Counted from the first letter of the stretch, positions 9,686-19,137 are shown. The stretch is 64,000 nt of DNA from SAR324 cluster bacterium (GCA_014382365.1 JACNJW010000027.1:62001-126000), one strand, 5' to 3'. Program-made: numbers and translations. The notes: generated by a model not told the origin, from the letters alone.

Positions 9686-9712
9686 TTGCAGTTTTAAAAT
9701 TTAGAGTATACT
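9686..9712 (+). promoter_or_regulatory. Possible promoter for the TPR operon
   Basis: TTGCAG at 9686-9691 and TATACT at 9707-9712 lie 20 bases upstream of the GTG start at 9732. The 15-base spacer is shorter than ideal, so this is tentative. Confidence 0.3.
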
Positions 9713-9731
9713 TGTTTATTTAGACAAACAC

Positions 9732-12700
9732 GTGAAAATTAATAACCAAAAGATACTATCTAAACTGAGATCCACAGGCGTTCCTGCTTTGATGCTGAGT
9801 CTTTTTCTCTGTTTTGGTGCCGGCACAGCTGCAGCACAGTGCTGGACAAGTGATCTCAGTGAAGAAGAACAGTTAGCAATAACACGCGAGACATTTGAGG
9901 CTGAATTGTATTCAGAATCAAGTGAGGCGGCAAAATGTTATCTGGAAGATTTTCCGCAGGGCTCCGGTCGTGAAGAAATGTTATTTCTGCGGGCAGAATC
10001 TTTTCGTAAAGGAGGTGATCTAAAAAGAGCTGCCGAAGTGTACGAGGAACTGCAGAATAACTTTCCAAAGAGCAAAGCGTATTTGGATAATGCCATGCTG
10101 CAGGAAGGGATATCGCTGGCTAAAAGAAAACAATATTCTGCTGCAGTTAAATCATTAAATTTAATGATAAACGACTACCCTAAATCACCACACAGAAATG
10201 AAGCACTTTTTTGGCTGGGCTATGTGTCTTCATATAGAGCCGAGTCGTTGCGTAAAAATGATAACGAAAGGGCACTGCTTGATTATCAAGCTTCTGTGCA
10301 GCATTTCAGGAATGCAAATCCAGAATTTTTGACTTCTAAGCAACAACAGGAACGTTGGTATTTGTTGGGAAGAGCCTGGTGGTTTCTTGATAACGTGACC
10401 AAAGCAAGTCAGGCCTGGAATGAATACATCAACCTCTCAGACAGCATCACACCGCAACATGCTTTGAATCTTAAATTTCAACTTGCAACAGGTTTTCAGC
10501 AAACTAAAGATTACGAAAATGCAGAGAACTGGTTTGCACGAATTGTAAAGGAGCATCCTGATTCAAAACTGGCTACAGAATCTGCATTTTTACGGGCAGA
10601 AATGGCTTATGCTGGTTCGATTCTTAAAACACATACGGCAGCACTGGACTCCCAGCTAAAAAATCGTCTGGTAAAATATTACAAACTGTACTTGGATCGC
10701 AAAAATAAAAAACATCGTGCGCTTAGTTATTATCGCATAGGAATTTTGCTTCAAGACCACAGGCCACAGGACACAATATCTGCTTTTCAGAATTATTTGA
10801 ACACCAAGGACAAAACATATGCTGCTGAAGTACACTATCGTTTAGGATTTTTATTTATTGAAGCTAAACAGCAGAAAAATGCTATTCAAATCTTTGAAAA
10901 ATATTTAAAAACCAAAGACAAAACATATGCTGCCGAAATACACTATCGTTTAGGCTATTTGCTTATTGAAACAAAACAGCAGAAAAAAGCTATTCAAATC
11001 TTTGAAAAATATTTAAACAGCAAAGACAAAACATATGCTGCTGAAGTACACTACCAGTTAGGGTTCCTCTATATAGAAAGCAAACAGCAAAAAAAGGCCA
11101 TTCAAATCTTTGAAAAATATCTCTCAGGAAAGGATGAACGATATACTGCCGAAATACAAATTCGCTTAGGTTACCTCTATATCGAAACCAAACAGCAAAA
11201 GAAGGCAATCAAAATCTTTGAGAAATATCTTGCAAGCGGAGCAATCAAAAACACGGCTGAAACACAATTAAGTTTGGGTTATCTCTACGTGGAGGCCAAA
11301 AAACCTTTTCTGGCAATTTCTGCATTGGAGCAAGTTCGCATGCATCCGGATCATCAAAGAAATTATGAACTGCTAAAAACATTAATGCTGCTTTATCGCG
11401 AAAATGTTTCTGAAGAAAAATATGAACAATTTCTCTTGAAAGTAAACAGTGATCAAAAATTAACTGAAAAAGTCCGGCATGAATTTCAAACTCAGTTAGT
11501 TCTTGAATATTTTGAGCACAAAAAGTGTGACAAATTGATCTCAGAATTAAATATTAAACCTGGTTATCTACAAAAATCTAAAAAAACAAATCCTGAAGAG
11601 TGGCAACACTTACTGTATATGAGAGGTAGTTGTCTGCTAGAAACAAGAAAGTGGGACGAAGCACGCTTAGATTTACGTCAAATCCGTAATACTGAAAAAT
11701 ATCGTCAGCAAGCAATTCAGATGCTGCTTGAAGCACATAGACAGTTAGAGGACTGGAAGTCAATCACCTGGGAATTCCAGGAGGTTTATGACAGAAAATC
11801 ACCAGCACTAACAAAAACAGATTTTCAGCTTTGGGTTTTTGCTGCACAACGGAGAGATGATTTTCAACGTCTTGGTCGTCTAAAAATCATTTACGAACGC
11901 TGGAAGCAAGCCTACCCTGAAGATTCGCAAAATTTAGCAGAAATTAATAAATATATCACAGGAATGCGTCTGCAGGAATTAACTGCACAGGAAAACTGGA
12001 AAGCAGTTTCAGCACATATCCGGAAGCAGGTTCAAACTGGGTTCATATCCCTTGACGAACAGCATTTTTCGCAATTACTCTTTGCAGAAAACAAACTGGC
12101 TAACTGGGCAGGTGTCCTGAGTGCATATGTCCTTTTGAGTAAACATGACCGGAAACGTGCTGAAACACTTGATGCCTTGATCAGTAGAGCTAAAGTTGCA
12201 GAAAAACTTGAAAACAAAGAACTCTCAATAAAATTTTATCAACAAGCTCTAAAAGTAAAACCTCTTAATCAAGACGATAAAAAAAAGCAGGCTGAAATAA
12301 AAAACTTCCTGGCACAAAGATCATTTCAGCAATGGATTAAGAAGGGTGAGTGGGCCAAAGTCAGCAAGACAATCAGACAGGAAGTGGCTGCAAATCAGAG
12401 AAAATTGGATGATGCAAATTTTGAACTGCTGCTGTATGCAGAAAACAAACTGGCTAACTGGGCAGGTGTCCTGAGTGCATATGTCCTTTTGAGTAAACAT
12501 GACCGGAAACGTGCTGAAACACTTGATGCCTTGATCAGTAGAGCTAAAGTTGCAGAAAAACTTGAAAACAAAGAACTCTCAATAAAATTTTATCAACAAG
12601 CTCTAAAAGTAAAACCTCTTAATCAAGACGATAAAAAAAAGCAGGCTGAAATAAAAAACTTCCTGGCACAAAGATCATTTCAGCAATGGATTAAGAAGGG

Positions 12701-13541
12701 TGAGTGGGCCAAAGTCAGCAAGACAATCAGACAGGAAGTGGCTGCAAATCAGAGAAAATTGGATGATGCAAATTTTGAACTGCTGCTGTATGCAGAAAAC
12801 CAAAAATCCGGAAGCAAAAAGTATAATGGAATTTTGGATGCTTATGCGCTTTTGGCAACCTTTCACAAAAACAAGACGGTTACAGTCAAGGCCCTGATTG
12901 ATCAGGGATATGCTGCTGAAAAACTAGGTGGGTTCCGGCGTGCAAAAGGATACTACAGAAAAGCTCTCATAAAAACTCCAGACAAAAATATTAAGCTTGT
13001 TCTGCAGTTGACAGGTGAACTGAAACGACTATATGAACGTTCAAAGGATTACAAGTCTTTGGTACGCACATACAAACGTGCATATAGTGCACTCAAGAAA
13101 AGTTCCCTGCCAAAAAAAGAATACCGTACTTATGCCTACCTCATTGGCTACCATCAATCAACTCATCTTAAACAAAATAATAAAGCCAGAATCTGGCTGA
13201 TGCGTTCTGATGGCGGAGGCTCTACATCACAGGAATTACAGGCAGTATTTTGGGTGGCTAAACTGGACCGTGAAGCCAACAAACCGGAAATGGCAATAAA
13301 ACGACTTAAGGAATTAGCCGGAAGGAAAATTCCAAAGAACTCCTCTTTATATGTACAAATACATTTTGAGCTTGGGACACTTTACCATTTTAAGGAAAAA
13401 TGGAAATCTGCTTTACGGCATTATGTTCTCGCGTCAAAAGCCCGTGCTCCAAAATCATTAAAACAATTTCAAAAAGCCGCAAAAGAGAAGGCACAAGAGA
13501 TCGATAATTACCTGAAATCTATTCAAGCTTCAAAAGGATGA
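9732..13541 (+). CDS. Large exported TPR-repeat protein
   Basis: 1269 residues with a GTG start and an N-terminal signal peptide (hydrophobic LMLSLFLCFGAG, likely cleavage after GTAAA), so predicted periplasmic. The rest is tetratricopeptide repeats: an N-terminal YfgC/BamD-like set (residues about 40-290), five near-identical 36-residue units (about 361-540), then a longer-period set. In that set a 118-residue block is present twice with no DNA difference. TPR superhelices act as protein scaffolds. The gene overlaps the next one by 4 bases (ATGA) and starts a run that ends with gspM/pilO-like, pilP-like and gspE genes, which suggests an envelope-machine accessory role (inference). It is not a recognised T2SS core subunit. 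Confidence 0.85.
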   Translation: MKINNQKILSKLRSTGVPALMLSLFLCFGAGTAAAQCWTSDLSEEEQLAITRETFEAELYSESSEAAKCYLEDFPQGSGREEMLFLRAESFRKGGDLKRAAEVYEELQNNFPKSKAYLDNAMLQEGISLAKRKQYSAAVKSLNLMINDYPKSPHRNEALFWLGYVSSYRAESLRKNDNERALLDYQASVQHFRNANPEFLTSKQQQERWYLLGRAWWFLDNVTKASQAWNEYINLSDSITPQHALNLKFQLATGFQQTKDYENAENWFARIVKEHPDSKLATESAFLRAEMAYAGSILKTHTAALDSQLKNRLVKYYKLYLDRKNKKHRALSYYRIGILLQDHRPQDTISAFQNYLNTKDKTYAAEVHYRLGFLFIEAKQQKNAIQIFEKYLKTKDKTYAAEIHYRLGYLLIETKQQKKAIQIFEKYLNSKDKTYAAEVHYQLGFLYIESKQQKKAIQIFEKYLSGKDERYTAEIQIRLGYLYIETKQQKKAIKIFEKYLASGAIKNTAETQLSLGYLYVEAKKPFLAISALEQVRMHPDHQRNYELLKTLMLLYRENVSEEKYEQFLLKVNSDQKLTEKVRHEFQTQLVLEYFEHKKCDKLISELNIKPGYLQKSKKTNPEEWQHLLYMRGSCLLETRKWDEARLDLRQIRNTEKYRQQAIQMLLEAHRQLEDWKSITWEFQEVYDRKSPALTKTDFQLWVFAAQRRDDFQRLGRLKIIYERWKQAYPEDSQNLAEINKYITGMRLQELTAQENWKAVSAHIRKQVQTGFISLDEQHFSQLLFAENKLANWAGVLSAYVLLSKHDRKRAETLDALISRAKVAEKLENKELSIKFYQQALKVKPLNQDDKKKQAEIKNFLAQRSFQQWIKKGEWAKVSKTIRQEVAANQRKLDDANFELLLYAENKLANWAGVLSAYVLLSKHDRKRAETLDALISRAKVAEKLENKELSIKFYQQALKVKPLNQDDKKKQAEIKNFLAQRSFQQWIKKGEWAKVSKTIRQEVAANQRKLDDANFELLLYAENQKSGSKKYNGILDAYALLATFHKNKTVTVKALIDQGYAAEKLGGFRRAKGYYRKALIKTPDKNIKLVLQLTGELKRLYERSKDYKSLVRTYKRAYSALKKSSLPKKEYRTYAYLIGYHQSTHLKQNNKARIWLMRSDGGGSTSQELQAVFWVAKLDREANKPEMAIKRLKELAGRKIPKNSSLYVQIHFELGTLYHFKEKWKSALRHYVLASKARAPKSLKQFQKAAKEKAQEIDNYLKSIQASKG
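10812..11351 (+). repeat. Five 108-bp tandem units encoding TPR motifs
   Basis: Units start at 10812, 10920, 11028, 11136 and 11244. Each codes 36 residues with the core RLGYL.IE.KQQKKAIQIFEKYL. Units 1-4 are very similar in DNA and the fifth is diverged. They expand the superhelix of the TPR protein. Confidence 0.85.
12084..12800 (+). repeat. Perfect 354-bp tandem duplication inside the TPR gene
   Basis: Bases 12084-12437 and 12438-12791 appear identical on direct reading, and the first 9 bases of a third copy follow (12792-12800). The period is 118 codons, so the frame is kept and the protein gains a second identical 118-residue block. The lack of even synonymous changes implies a very recent duplication, gene conversion or an assembly error. 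Confidence 0.9.
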
Positions 13542-14632
13542 AAGATAAACTCAAAATAAAATATCCAGAAAATATTCTTAGTCTCATTTCTGACTATAGC
13601 AGACAAACTAGACAGTCGTTCAAAAGGCATATTTTTCTGCCTTGCCTGCTGGTACTATTTTTTGTGGGAACACCTTTTTCCGCATTTTCTCAAAATACTG
13701 CACCAACAAACACGATAATTATCAAAGGCCAGGTAAGGTTACCCTCAGGAGTAAATATGCCTGCAGATGCTCTTGATGTTGTACTCTTGAAATTTGTTTT
13801 AAGTACTGAAGGCCAGGTCACTCCGGCCGGTCCGCAGGGTAGAGTAAAAACGAACCCTGAAGGTAAATATGAGTTTGTCGGAGTTAGTCCGGACTTACGT
13901 GCAGGATTTCAACTTGGGACTCGTGTTGAAACTAAATTGTACAGTTCAAAAATATTTTTCATGAGAGACGGAGAAACACTGATTGAAACAGACATCATTA
14001 TACCTGGAATTTCAACAGCTGTTGAAAACCTTGAGACAAATCAGATCTCAATGGTAGTTGAAACAGGTTTAGCTCAAATCACCGTGACTGAGGTTCTACT
14101 CATTAACAATTCATCTCCTGACAGAATTGACAGCAGAAGCAAGCCTCTGCAACAAAAACTACCCATAGGCCTGAAAAATTTCAGGATGTTGGAGACAAAT
14201 TCCGGAACCAAGATTCAACATACGTTGGTAGACAATTTTTTAAAAATAGAAAATATATTTCAGCCAGGAAACACACAAATAATTTTTCAGTATAACCTGC
14301 CGGTCTGGTTTGGCAGTTTGGAAATAAACAGGAAATTTAATCACTCTCTGGACAAAGTAAGAGTTTTAACACCAGAAGGTGTCTTGCAGATTGAGTCTAA
14401 TCAACTCATTTCTTCTGCAAAACAAAATCTGCATGAAACTGTATTTGTGACCTGGAACGGCAAAGCTTCAGATTCAACTCAACTAAATTTCAAAATCAGC
14501 AATGTTACTGCAAGTTCACTGCAGTATAGCGGTGTTGCCGCAGTGTTACTAATTTTATTATTTTCTGCAGTTGCATTATTTTACCGACAACGACTGCTTC
14601 AGCAAAAACAAATTGAGGACCCTGCTTCCTGA
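13538..14632 (+). CDS. Membrane-anchored protein with carboxypeptidase-regulatory-like domain
   Basis: 364 residues. A hydrophobic segment at about 31-50 ends in AFS-Q, which fits a signal peptide with a long basic N-region or a signal anchor. A beta-rich domain follows (about 60-150), with the pattern of a transthyretin/carboxypeptidase-regulatory fold (IKGQVRLPSG and NPEGKYEFVGV). A second beta domain runs to residue 325 and a C-terminal membrane helix lies at 327-350 (YSGVAAVLLILLFSAVALF). Most of the protein is therefore periplasmic. It overlaps the TPR gene by 4 bases and is followed 8 bases later by the gspM/pilO-like gene. Similar orphan proteins occur in deltaproteobacterial envelope operons. 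The specific function is unknown. Confidence 0.7.
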   Translation: MKDKLKIKYPENILSLISDYSRQTRQSFKRHIFLPCLLVLFFVGTPFSAFSQNTAPTNTIIIKGQVRLPSGVNMPADALDVVLLKFVLSTEGQVTPAGPQGRVKTNPEGKYEFVGVSPDLRAGFQLGTRVETKLYSSKIFFMRDGETLIETDIIIPGISTAVENLETNQISMVVETGLAQITVTEVLLINNSSPDRIDSRSKPLQQKLPIGLKNFRMLETNSGTKIQHTLVDNFLKIENIFQPGNTQIIFQYNLPVWFGSLEINRKFNHSLDKVRVLTPEGVLQIESNQLISSAKQNLHETVFVTWNGKASDSTQLNFKISNVTASSLQYSGVAAVLLILLFSAVALFYRQRLLQQKQIEDPAS

Positions 14633-14640
14633 GCTTTCCC

Positions 14641-15237
14641 ATGACATTAGTTTCAGCTATTTCCGTAACTGATTGGAATTATTCTCGGTCACGGCAATAT
14701 ATTTTGTTTGGACTGTTGCTGCTGTTTGCTGCACTTTTGTTTAATAATTTTTTGCTGCAGCCTGAACTGAGTCACATAAAGCTGCTGCAGACTAAAATCC
14801 AGCAGCTTAACAAGGGATTGCTACAAATAAAAACCGCAAACAACAACGCAAAACAATTAATTAACTTTCAGGCTCTGCAAGAAAGAGAAACTGCATTAGA
14901 ACTCTTGTTTCCCAACGAATGGAAAAGGGTTGATTTGCTACGTTGGCTTACAAAGTCGATTCAGAAAAATGGATTGATTTTTGAGCGGCAGACTTTGCTG
15001 GAACAAACACCAACCCAACTGTCTCAAGCATTGAACATCCATTTATTACTGAGAGGCAAATATCAGCAACTCCAGCATTTTTTGAATCAGTTAAAGCAAA
15101 GTCCCAGATTACTGGTCTTGAAAAAACTTCATTTGGAAAATACAACACCTGCTCTAAAGGAACCAAATCTAAAAATTGAACTGGTTTTATCTGCCTTTAA
15201 AAAGCAGGAGTATTCCTTAGCAAAAGATCTCAAATGA
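14641..15237 (+). CDS. GspM/PilO-like inner-membrane protein
   Basis: 198 residues: a short cytoplasmic N-terminus, one membrane helix (about 20-40, LFGLLLLFAALLFNNFLL), a coiled coil (about 42-75) and a small periplasmic alpha/beta domain. This is the bitopic architecture shared by GspM and PilO, which pair with GspL/PilN in the secretion or pilus platform. It lies between a periplasmic membrane protein and a PilP-like gene and overlaps the latter by 4 bases. Sequence identity to the family is always low, so the call rests on architecture plus the neighbouring gspE. Its natural partner gspL is 13 kb upstream. Confidence 0.7.
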   Translation: MTLVSAISVTDWNYSRSRQYILFGLLLLFAALLFNNFLLQPELSHIKLLQTKIQQLNKGLLQIKTANNNAKQLINFQALQERETALELLFPNEWKRVDLLRWLTKSIQKNGLIFERQTLLEQTPTQLSQALNIHLLLRGKYQQLQHFLNQLKQSPRLLVLKKLHLENTTPALKEPNLKIELVLSAFKKQEYSLAKDLK

Positions 15238-15740
15238 ACTGCGGAAAGCTGTTTTTAACATTCATCTTCCTTTTCCAGATTGCAGCTGCTGAAGTTTTTG
15301 CTGTAAATGACATGCTGAAAAAGAGTCCTGCTAAAACAATTTTAAAAAATCCATTTCGCAGTTTGCTGCCTACAAATAACAACTTAACTCCACTTGCTCA
15401 ATCACTCTCAAAAAATACTATTCAAAAAAATGATAAAACACTGTCGCTCAAGAAAAAAGAAAATAACAAGAAGTTGATGACGAAGGAGCCTGAAGTTCTG
15501 CCTGAACAAAGAACCGATATTTCCTCACAGGGAAAAAAATTATTTCAAAGTCTTAAACTAAAGGATATTCTGGAAACATCCGAAGGCCGTTATGCATTAA
15601 TAGACGAAAATAAAATAACTTATTTTGTTCAAGAGGGTGAGTGGTTGAATCAAGTTCTTCTCAAACAACTTAAAAAGAACAGTGCCGAATTAAAAGAAAT
15701 TGATGGAGAAACAACCATTATCTTAAAACTACAAGATTGA
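15234..15740 (+). CDS. Periplasmic PilP/GspC-HR-like protein
   Basis: 168 residues with a signal peptide or signal anchor at 1-23 (LFLTFIFLFQIAAA). A Lys/Asn-rich low-complexity linker covers about 24-100. A small C-terminal beta domain (about 105-168) has the pattern LKDILETSEGRYALIDENK. That resembles the homology-region or PilP fold that links the inner-membrane platform to the outer-membrane secretin. Position directly before gspE and after the gspM/pilO-like gene supports this. It is short for GspC and lacks a PDZ domain. Assignment is by fold pattern and context only. Confidence 0.5.
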   Translation: MNCGKLFLTFIFLFQIAAAEVFAVNDMLKKSPAKTILKNPFRSLLPTNNNLTPLAQSLSKNTIQKNDKTLSLKKKENNKKLMTKEPEVLPEQRTDISSQGKKLFQSLKLKDILETSEGRYALIDENKITYFVQEGEWLNQVLLKQLKKNSAELKEIDGETTIILKLQD

Positions 15741-15858
15741 TTTTTTATTTCTCTCTCAAACTGTTTTGCTGAAGTCAAACTGTGAATATTTACTGATACA
15801 GCATCATTGGCAACGGCTGCTGCTCTGAATTGTCAAAGATTTAAACTATAATAACCAC

Positions 15859-17571
15859 ATGTATACCTACCATCCGGTTGTTGAAATATTGGTTAAGGAC
15901 TATGGAACTACCCCCGAGTCATTGGAACCGCTGCATGAACAACTGCTGGCCTATCGTGAAAATACTGAAGGTTTGAAAGAAGCCTTGCTTAAACACAAAG
16001 TAACCAGCGAAACCCAGTTTCAGCAGGCATTGGCTTCCTACTATGATTTGGAATATCGCGAAGATTTTAATGATACTCCGGTGGTCAGAGAATTTACTGA
16101 CTTCATTCCGATACGTTATGCAAAAAAAAACATTTTCTTTCCCCTGAAAAAAGAAAATTTCAGACTTGAAGTGGCCATAGCAAATCCGGAACTTTCACAA
16201 CCGCTGGATGATCTTGCCCGACACTTCAAATGTCATATTGAGCCGGTAATTTCACATAAACAGGCTGTGTTGAATTTGATTAATCGTGCTTATGATGAAT
16301 CTTCTGCATCTACCGAAGAAGCAGTTGAGCAACTTGATTCCGATGAAACGTTCGAAAATATTCTAGCAGTTGAAGAACCCGAAGATTTACTGGATGCAAC
16401 TGATGAAGAGCCCATTAAACGTTTAGTCAACAGCCTCCTTTGGCAGGCAGCAAAAGATGAAGCCAGTGATGTACATATCGATCCAACTCCGCGCTCTTCC
16501 ATTGTGCGTTATCGAATTGACGGAGTACTGCAGCAAGTAACTGTATTCCCCCGTCAGGTGCATGTCACAGTAGTTAACCGTATTAAAGTCATGTCCCGCC
16601 TGGATATTGCTCAAAAAGGTCTTCCGCAGGATGGGCGGTCGATGGTCTTGATTGCAGGTCGTAAAATTGATATCAGGGTTTCAACTGTACCGACTGTCCA
16701 TGGCGAAAAGATTGTCATGCGTCTCTTGTATCAGGATGAAAAAATGATGCAGCTGCGTCAACTTGGATTAGCAAAATATATTCTCAATCCATTTCTGCGC
16801 ATGGTAGACAGCAGCGGTGGGATCATCCTTGTTACGGGACCAACCGGTAGTGGAAAAACCACCACACTTTATGCCTCTCTTGCAGAAATTGATCACGAAG
16901 CTCGTAACGTAATAACCATCGAAGATCCTGTAGAATATAAAATTTCCGGTTACAGTCAGATCGAAGTTAAACCCAAACTCGGTTTAACTTTTGCTAATGC
17001 TTTGCGTTCAGTTTTGCGTCAGGATCCTGATGTAATTATGGTTGGAGAAATGCGCGATACAGAAACTGCAAAAATTGCCATTCAATCTGCTTTGACGGGA
17101 CACCTTGTTTTCAGTACAGTCCACACAAACAGCGCCCCCGCCACCATCACCCGCCTGATCGATATGGGTATTGAGCCGTTCCTCGTTTCCTCTACAATTA
17201 TCGGCGTGCTTGCACAACGTCTCGTACGGAGAATTTGTCAGGATTGTCGCAATAGTTATCAGCCGCACCCGGAACAACTTCGTGAATTAGGGATCAAGGA
17301 AGTCAGTTTTCGCAAACTGGGTCGAAGTTTTTTTAAAGGGGAAGGCTGTGACAAATGTCGAAATACCGGTTACCGCGGTAGAATAGGAATCCACGAACTA
17401 TTGATAATGAGTGAGAATGTTAAAAACACAATTCTTGAAAACAGCGACTCTGCAGCCATAAAAAAACAAGCTTTGAAAGAAAAAATGATTACCTTAAGAC
17501 GTGATGGCGTAAATAAGATTCTACACGGCTTAACCACTGCTGAAGAAATCCTTTCAATTACTACTGAATAG
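15859..17571 (+). CDS. gspE: Type II secretion ATPase GspE
   Basis: The hexameric cytoplasmic ATPase that powers pseudopilus assembly, bound to the membrane through GspL. It has 570 residues. The N-terminal GspE/PilB N1 domain covers about 30-150, followed by an acidic linker. The ATPase core has Walker A GPTGSGKTT (Lys333), the Asp box, a Walker B-like DPDVIMVGEMRD, the His box STVHTNSA, and a Zn site of two CxxC pairs (CQDC and CDKC) followed by NTGYRGR. The zinc motif is common to GspE and PilB. The GspL at the left edge favours GspE over PilB. It starts 118 bases after the previous gene, with a TATAAT at 15847-15852 that is too close to the start to be a sure promoter. Confidence 0.9.
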   Translation: MYTYHPVVEILVKDYGTTPESLEPLHEQLLAYRENTEGLKEALLKHKVTSETQFQQALASYYDLEYREDFNDTPVVREFTDFIPIRYAKKNIFFPLKKENFRLEVAIANPELSQPLDDLARHFKCHIEPVISHKQAVLNLINRAYDESSASTEEAVEQLDSDETFENILAVEEPEDLLDATDEEPIKRLVNSLLWQAAKDEASDVHIDPTPRSSIVRYRIDGVLQQVTVFPRQVHVTVVNRIKVMSRLDIAQKGLPQDGRSMVLIAGRKIDIRVSTVPTVHGEKIVMRLLYQDEKMMQLRQLGLAKYILNPFLRMVDSSGGIILVTGPTGSGKTTTLYASLAEIDHEARNVITIEDPVEYKISGYSQIEVKPKLGLTFANALRSVLRQDPDVIMVGEMRDTETAKIAIQSALTGHLVFSTVHTNSAPATITRLIDMGIEPFLVSSTIIGVLAQRLVRRICQDCRNSYQPHPEQLRELGIKEVSFRKLGRSFFKGEGCDKCRNTGYRGRIGIHELLIMSENVKNTILENSDSAAIKKQALKEKMITLRRDGVNKILHGLTTAEEILSITTE

Positions 17572-17876
17572 CTTAAATTCAGCTAACAATTTGTAATCCG
17601 ATGATAGAAATGTAGCTAAAATAAATAATTAGACGCTATCAACTCTTGCTATTTCTTAATAATATCAAAATAATGCTTGCATTGTGTTTTAATCATTGTT
17701 AGATTTACTGGCAAAAAGCTGGCCAGCTTCCTCGCAAGAGGTTTTATATGGTTCTTTTTTCTGTAGAACTCTTGTTACTTGCCTGTGTTGGGCATAGCGG
17801 AGTCGCTTCTTTCGAATTCTTTTTTTTCGAATTTCAGTCGGTTCTGTATTTATTCCTCTAAATCAAATGGAGAGTC
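17572..17876. other. Intergenic region upstream of the Liv operon
   Basis: 305 bases with no gene. It holds a perfect 14-bp palindrome, AAGCTGGCCAGCTT, at 17716-17729. There are also two TTCGAATT copies 15 bases apart (17811 and 17826). A possible promoter, TTGCAT at 17677 and TAGATT at 17700, has a 17-base spacer. These make it the likely control region of livJ and the genes behind it. A good ribosome-binding site (GGAGAG) precedes the livJ ATG. Confidence 0.45.
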
Positions 17877-19118
17877 ATGATTAAATTGAAAACTATTTTG
17901 TCCGGGTTGTTGTTGACAACTTTGTCAGTTTTTGGAGCATCGACTGTTATTGCAGCCAGTTGCCCGATTAAAATCGGCGGACTTGCTCCGCTTTCCGCAC
18001 CGGGAACGGTTGTCGGAGGAGAAGCCATGCGCGATGCTATGTTGATCGCACAAGATGACATCAATGCCAAAGGTGGAGTTTTGGGATGCGATGTGAAGGT
18101 TGTCATTGCGGACACCGAAGGTCTGCCGGAAAAAGCGGCGGCCATGATGCAGAAGTTGATCACTCAAGACGGCGTTGTTGCCGTTGGTGGTGGTTATCAT
18201 AGTTCAGTCGGTGTTGCCGGAAAAGATGTGGCAAATGCGCGTGAAATTCCAGTGGTTTTTGCGGAAACATGGAACGACACCATTACCGGTGACAAACAGA
18301 AGTTCATCTTCCGGATTGCCCCTTTGAGCTCCTGGGCTTCATCCACAATCTGGAAACACGGTCTCTTGGTTCCTGGAATCAAGAAAGCAGCAATTCTCAC
18401 TGAGAATACAGATTATGGAATTCCTGCTGCTGCGGAAACAACCAAAGGTTTAAACTCCGGTGGTGTGGAAGTAGTTACTTTTAGCGTTGATATCGGCACA
18501 CAGGATTATGCCGGAATCGTTGAACGTATCAAAGCGGAAAAACCCGACTTGATCATCGTTTTGGCAACTGGAGAAGCAGGTTACAATTTCACCCAGCAAT
18601 CTGCGGACGCCGGAATTGGACCAATGGATATTCCTTTTCACACCGGTCAAGTTTCACTGGAAAGTAAAGCTTACTGGGAAAATGTGCCTGACGGAAATTT
18701 AGCCTTCGTCCAGCGTATCGGTGTTCCGGAAAATCTGTTCACTGCTGAAGGCAAAAAATTCGCCAAAGTGTACAAAGCAAAAACCGGAAAAGGTGACGTT
18801 GAAAGTTATGCAATGGAAGCTTACGATTCGATCGCAATTCTCGCCCAAGCCATTAATGAAGCCGGTTCGACTGACGGAAATGCCATTGTAAACGCTCTTG
18901 AGGACATCAGCCATGCTGGTACTTTGGGACGTATCTATTTCCCCTACGGAACAAAGAAAGATCCAAGTGCTGACGGCAAAGGTTCCGAGTGGTGGCACCA
19001 ATGGCCGGATGTTGCTTTGACCGTGATTCAGTATCAAAAAGAAGGTCAAAGTTCCGGTGACTCTCCAATTGTGTTTCCGGATGCCTATAAAACCGGAGAA
19101 CCTATTTACGTAAAGTAA
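17877..19118 (+). CDS. livJ: Liv-type ABC importer, periplasmic binding protein
   Basis: 413 residues with a clear signal peptide (about 1-26, ending VIAA) and a type-I periplasmic-binding fold (Peripla_BP_6). The start of the mature protein, IKIGGLAPLSAPGTVVGGEAM, is typical of the branched-chain amino acid, amide and urea binding group. The strong ribosome-binding site GGAGAG is 4 bases before the ATG. It is the first gene of a complete importer and is separated from the permease by a strong hairpin, the usual arrangement for making more binding protein than membrane parts. The family takes branched-chain amino acids, amides, urea or other small polar compounds; the ligand cannot be told here. 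The polyamine enzymes behind the operon make amines worth considering (inference). Confidence 0.9.
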   Translation: MIKLKTILSGLLLTTLSVFGASTVIAASCPIKIGGLAPLSAPGTVVGGEAMRDAMLIAQDDINAKGGVLGCDVKVVIADTEGLPEKAAAMMQKLITQDGVVAVGGGYHSSVGVAGKDVANAREIPVVFAETWNDTITGDKQKFIFRIAPLSSWASSTIWKHGLLVPGIKKAAILTENTDYGIPAAAETTKGLNSGGVEVVTFSVDIGTQDYAGIVERIKAEKPDLIIVLATGEAGYNFTQQSADAGIGPMDIPFHTGQVSLESKAYWENVPDGNLAFVQRIGVPENLFTAEGKKFAKVYKAKTGKGDVESYAMEAYDSIAILAQAINEAGSTDGNAIVNALEDISHAGTLGRIYFPYGTKKDPSADGKGSEWWHQWPDVALTVIQYQKEGQSSGDSPIVFPDAYKTGEPIYVK

Positions 19119-19137
19119 TAAACTCTCTCAACAAATT

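Noticed and set aside
10812-11351. Regular 108-bp spacing considered as a CRISPR-like or non-coding repeat array
   Set aside because: The units are in frame and code TPR helices, and there are no unique spacers.
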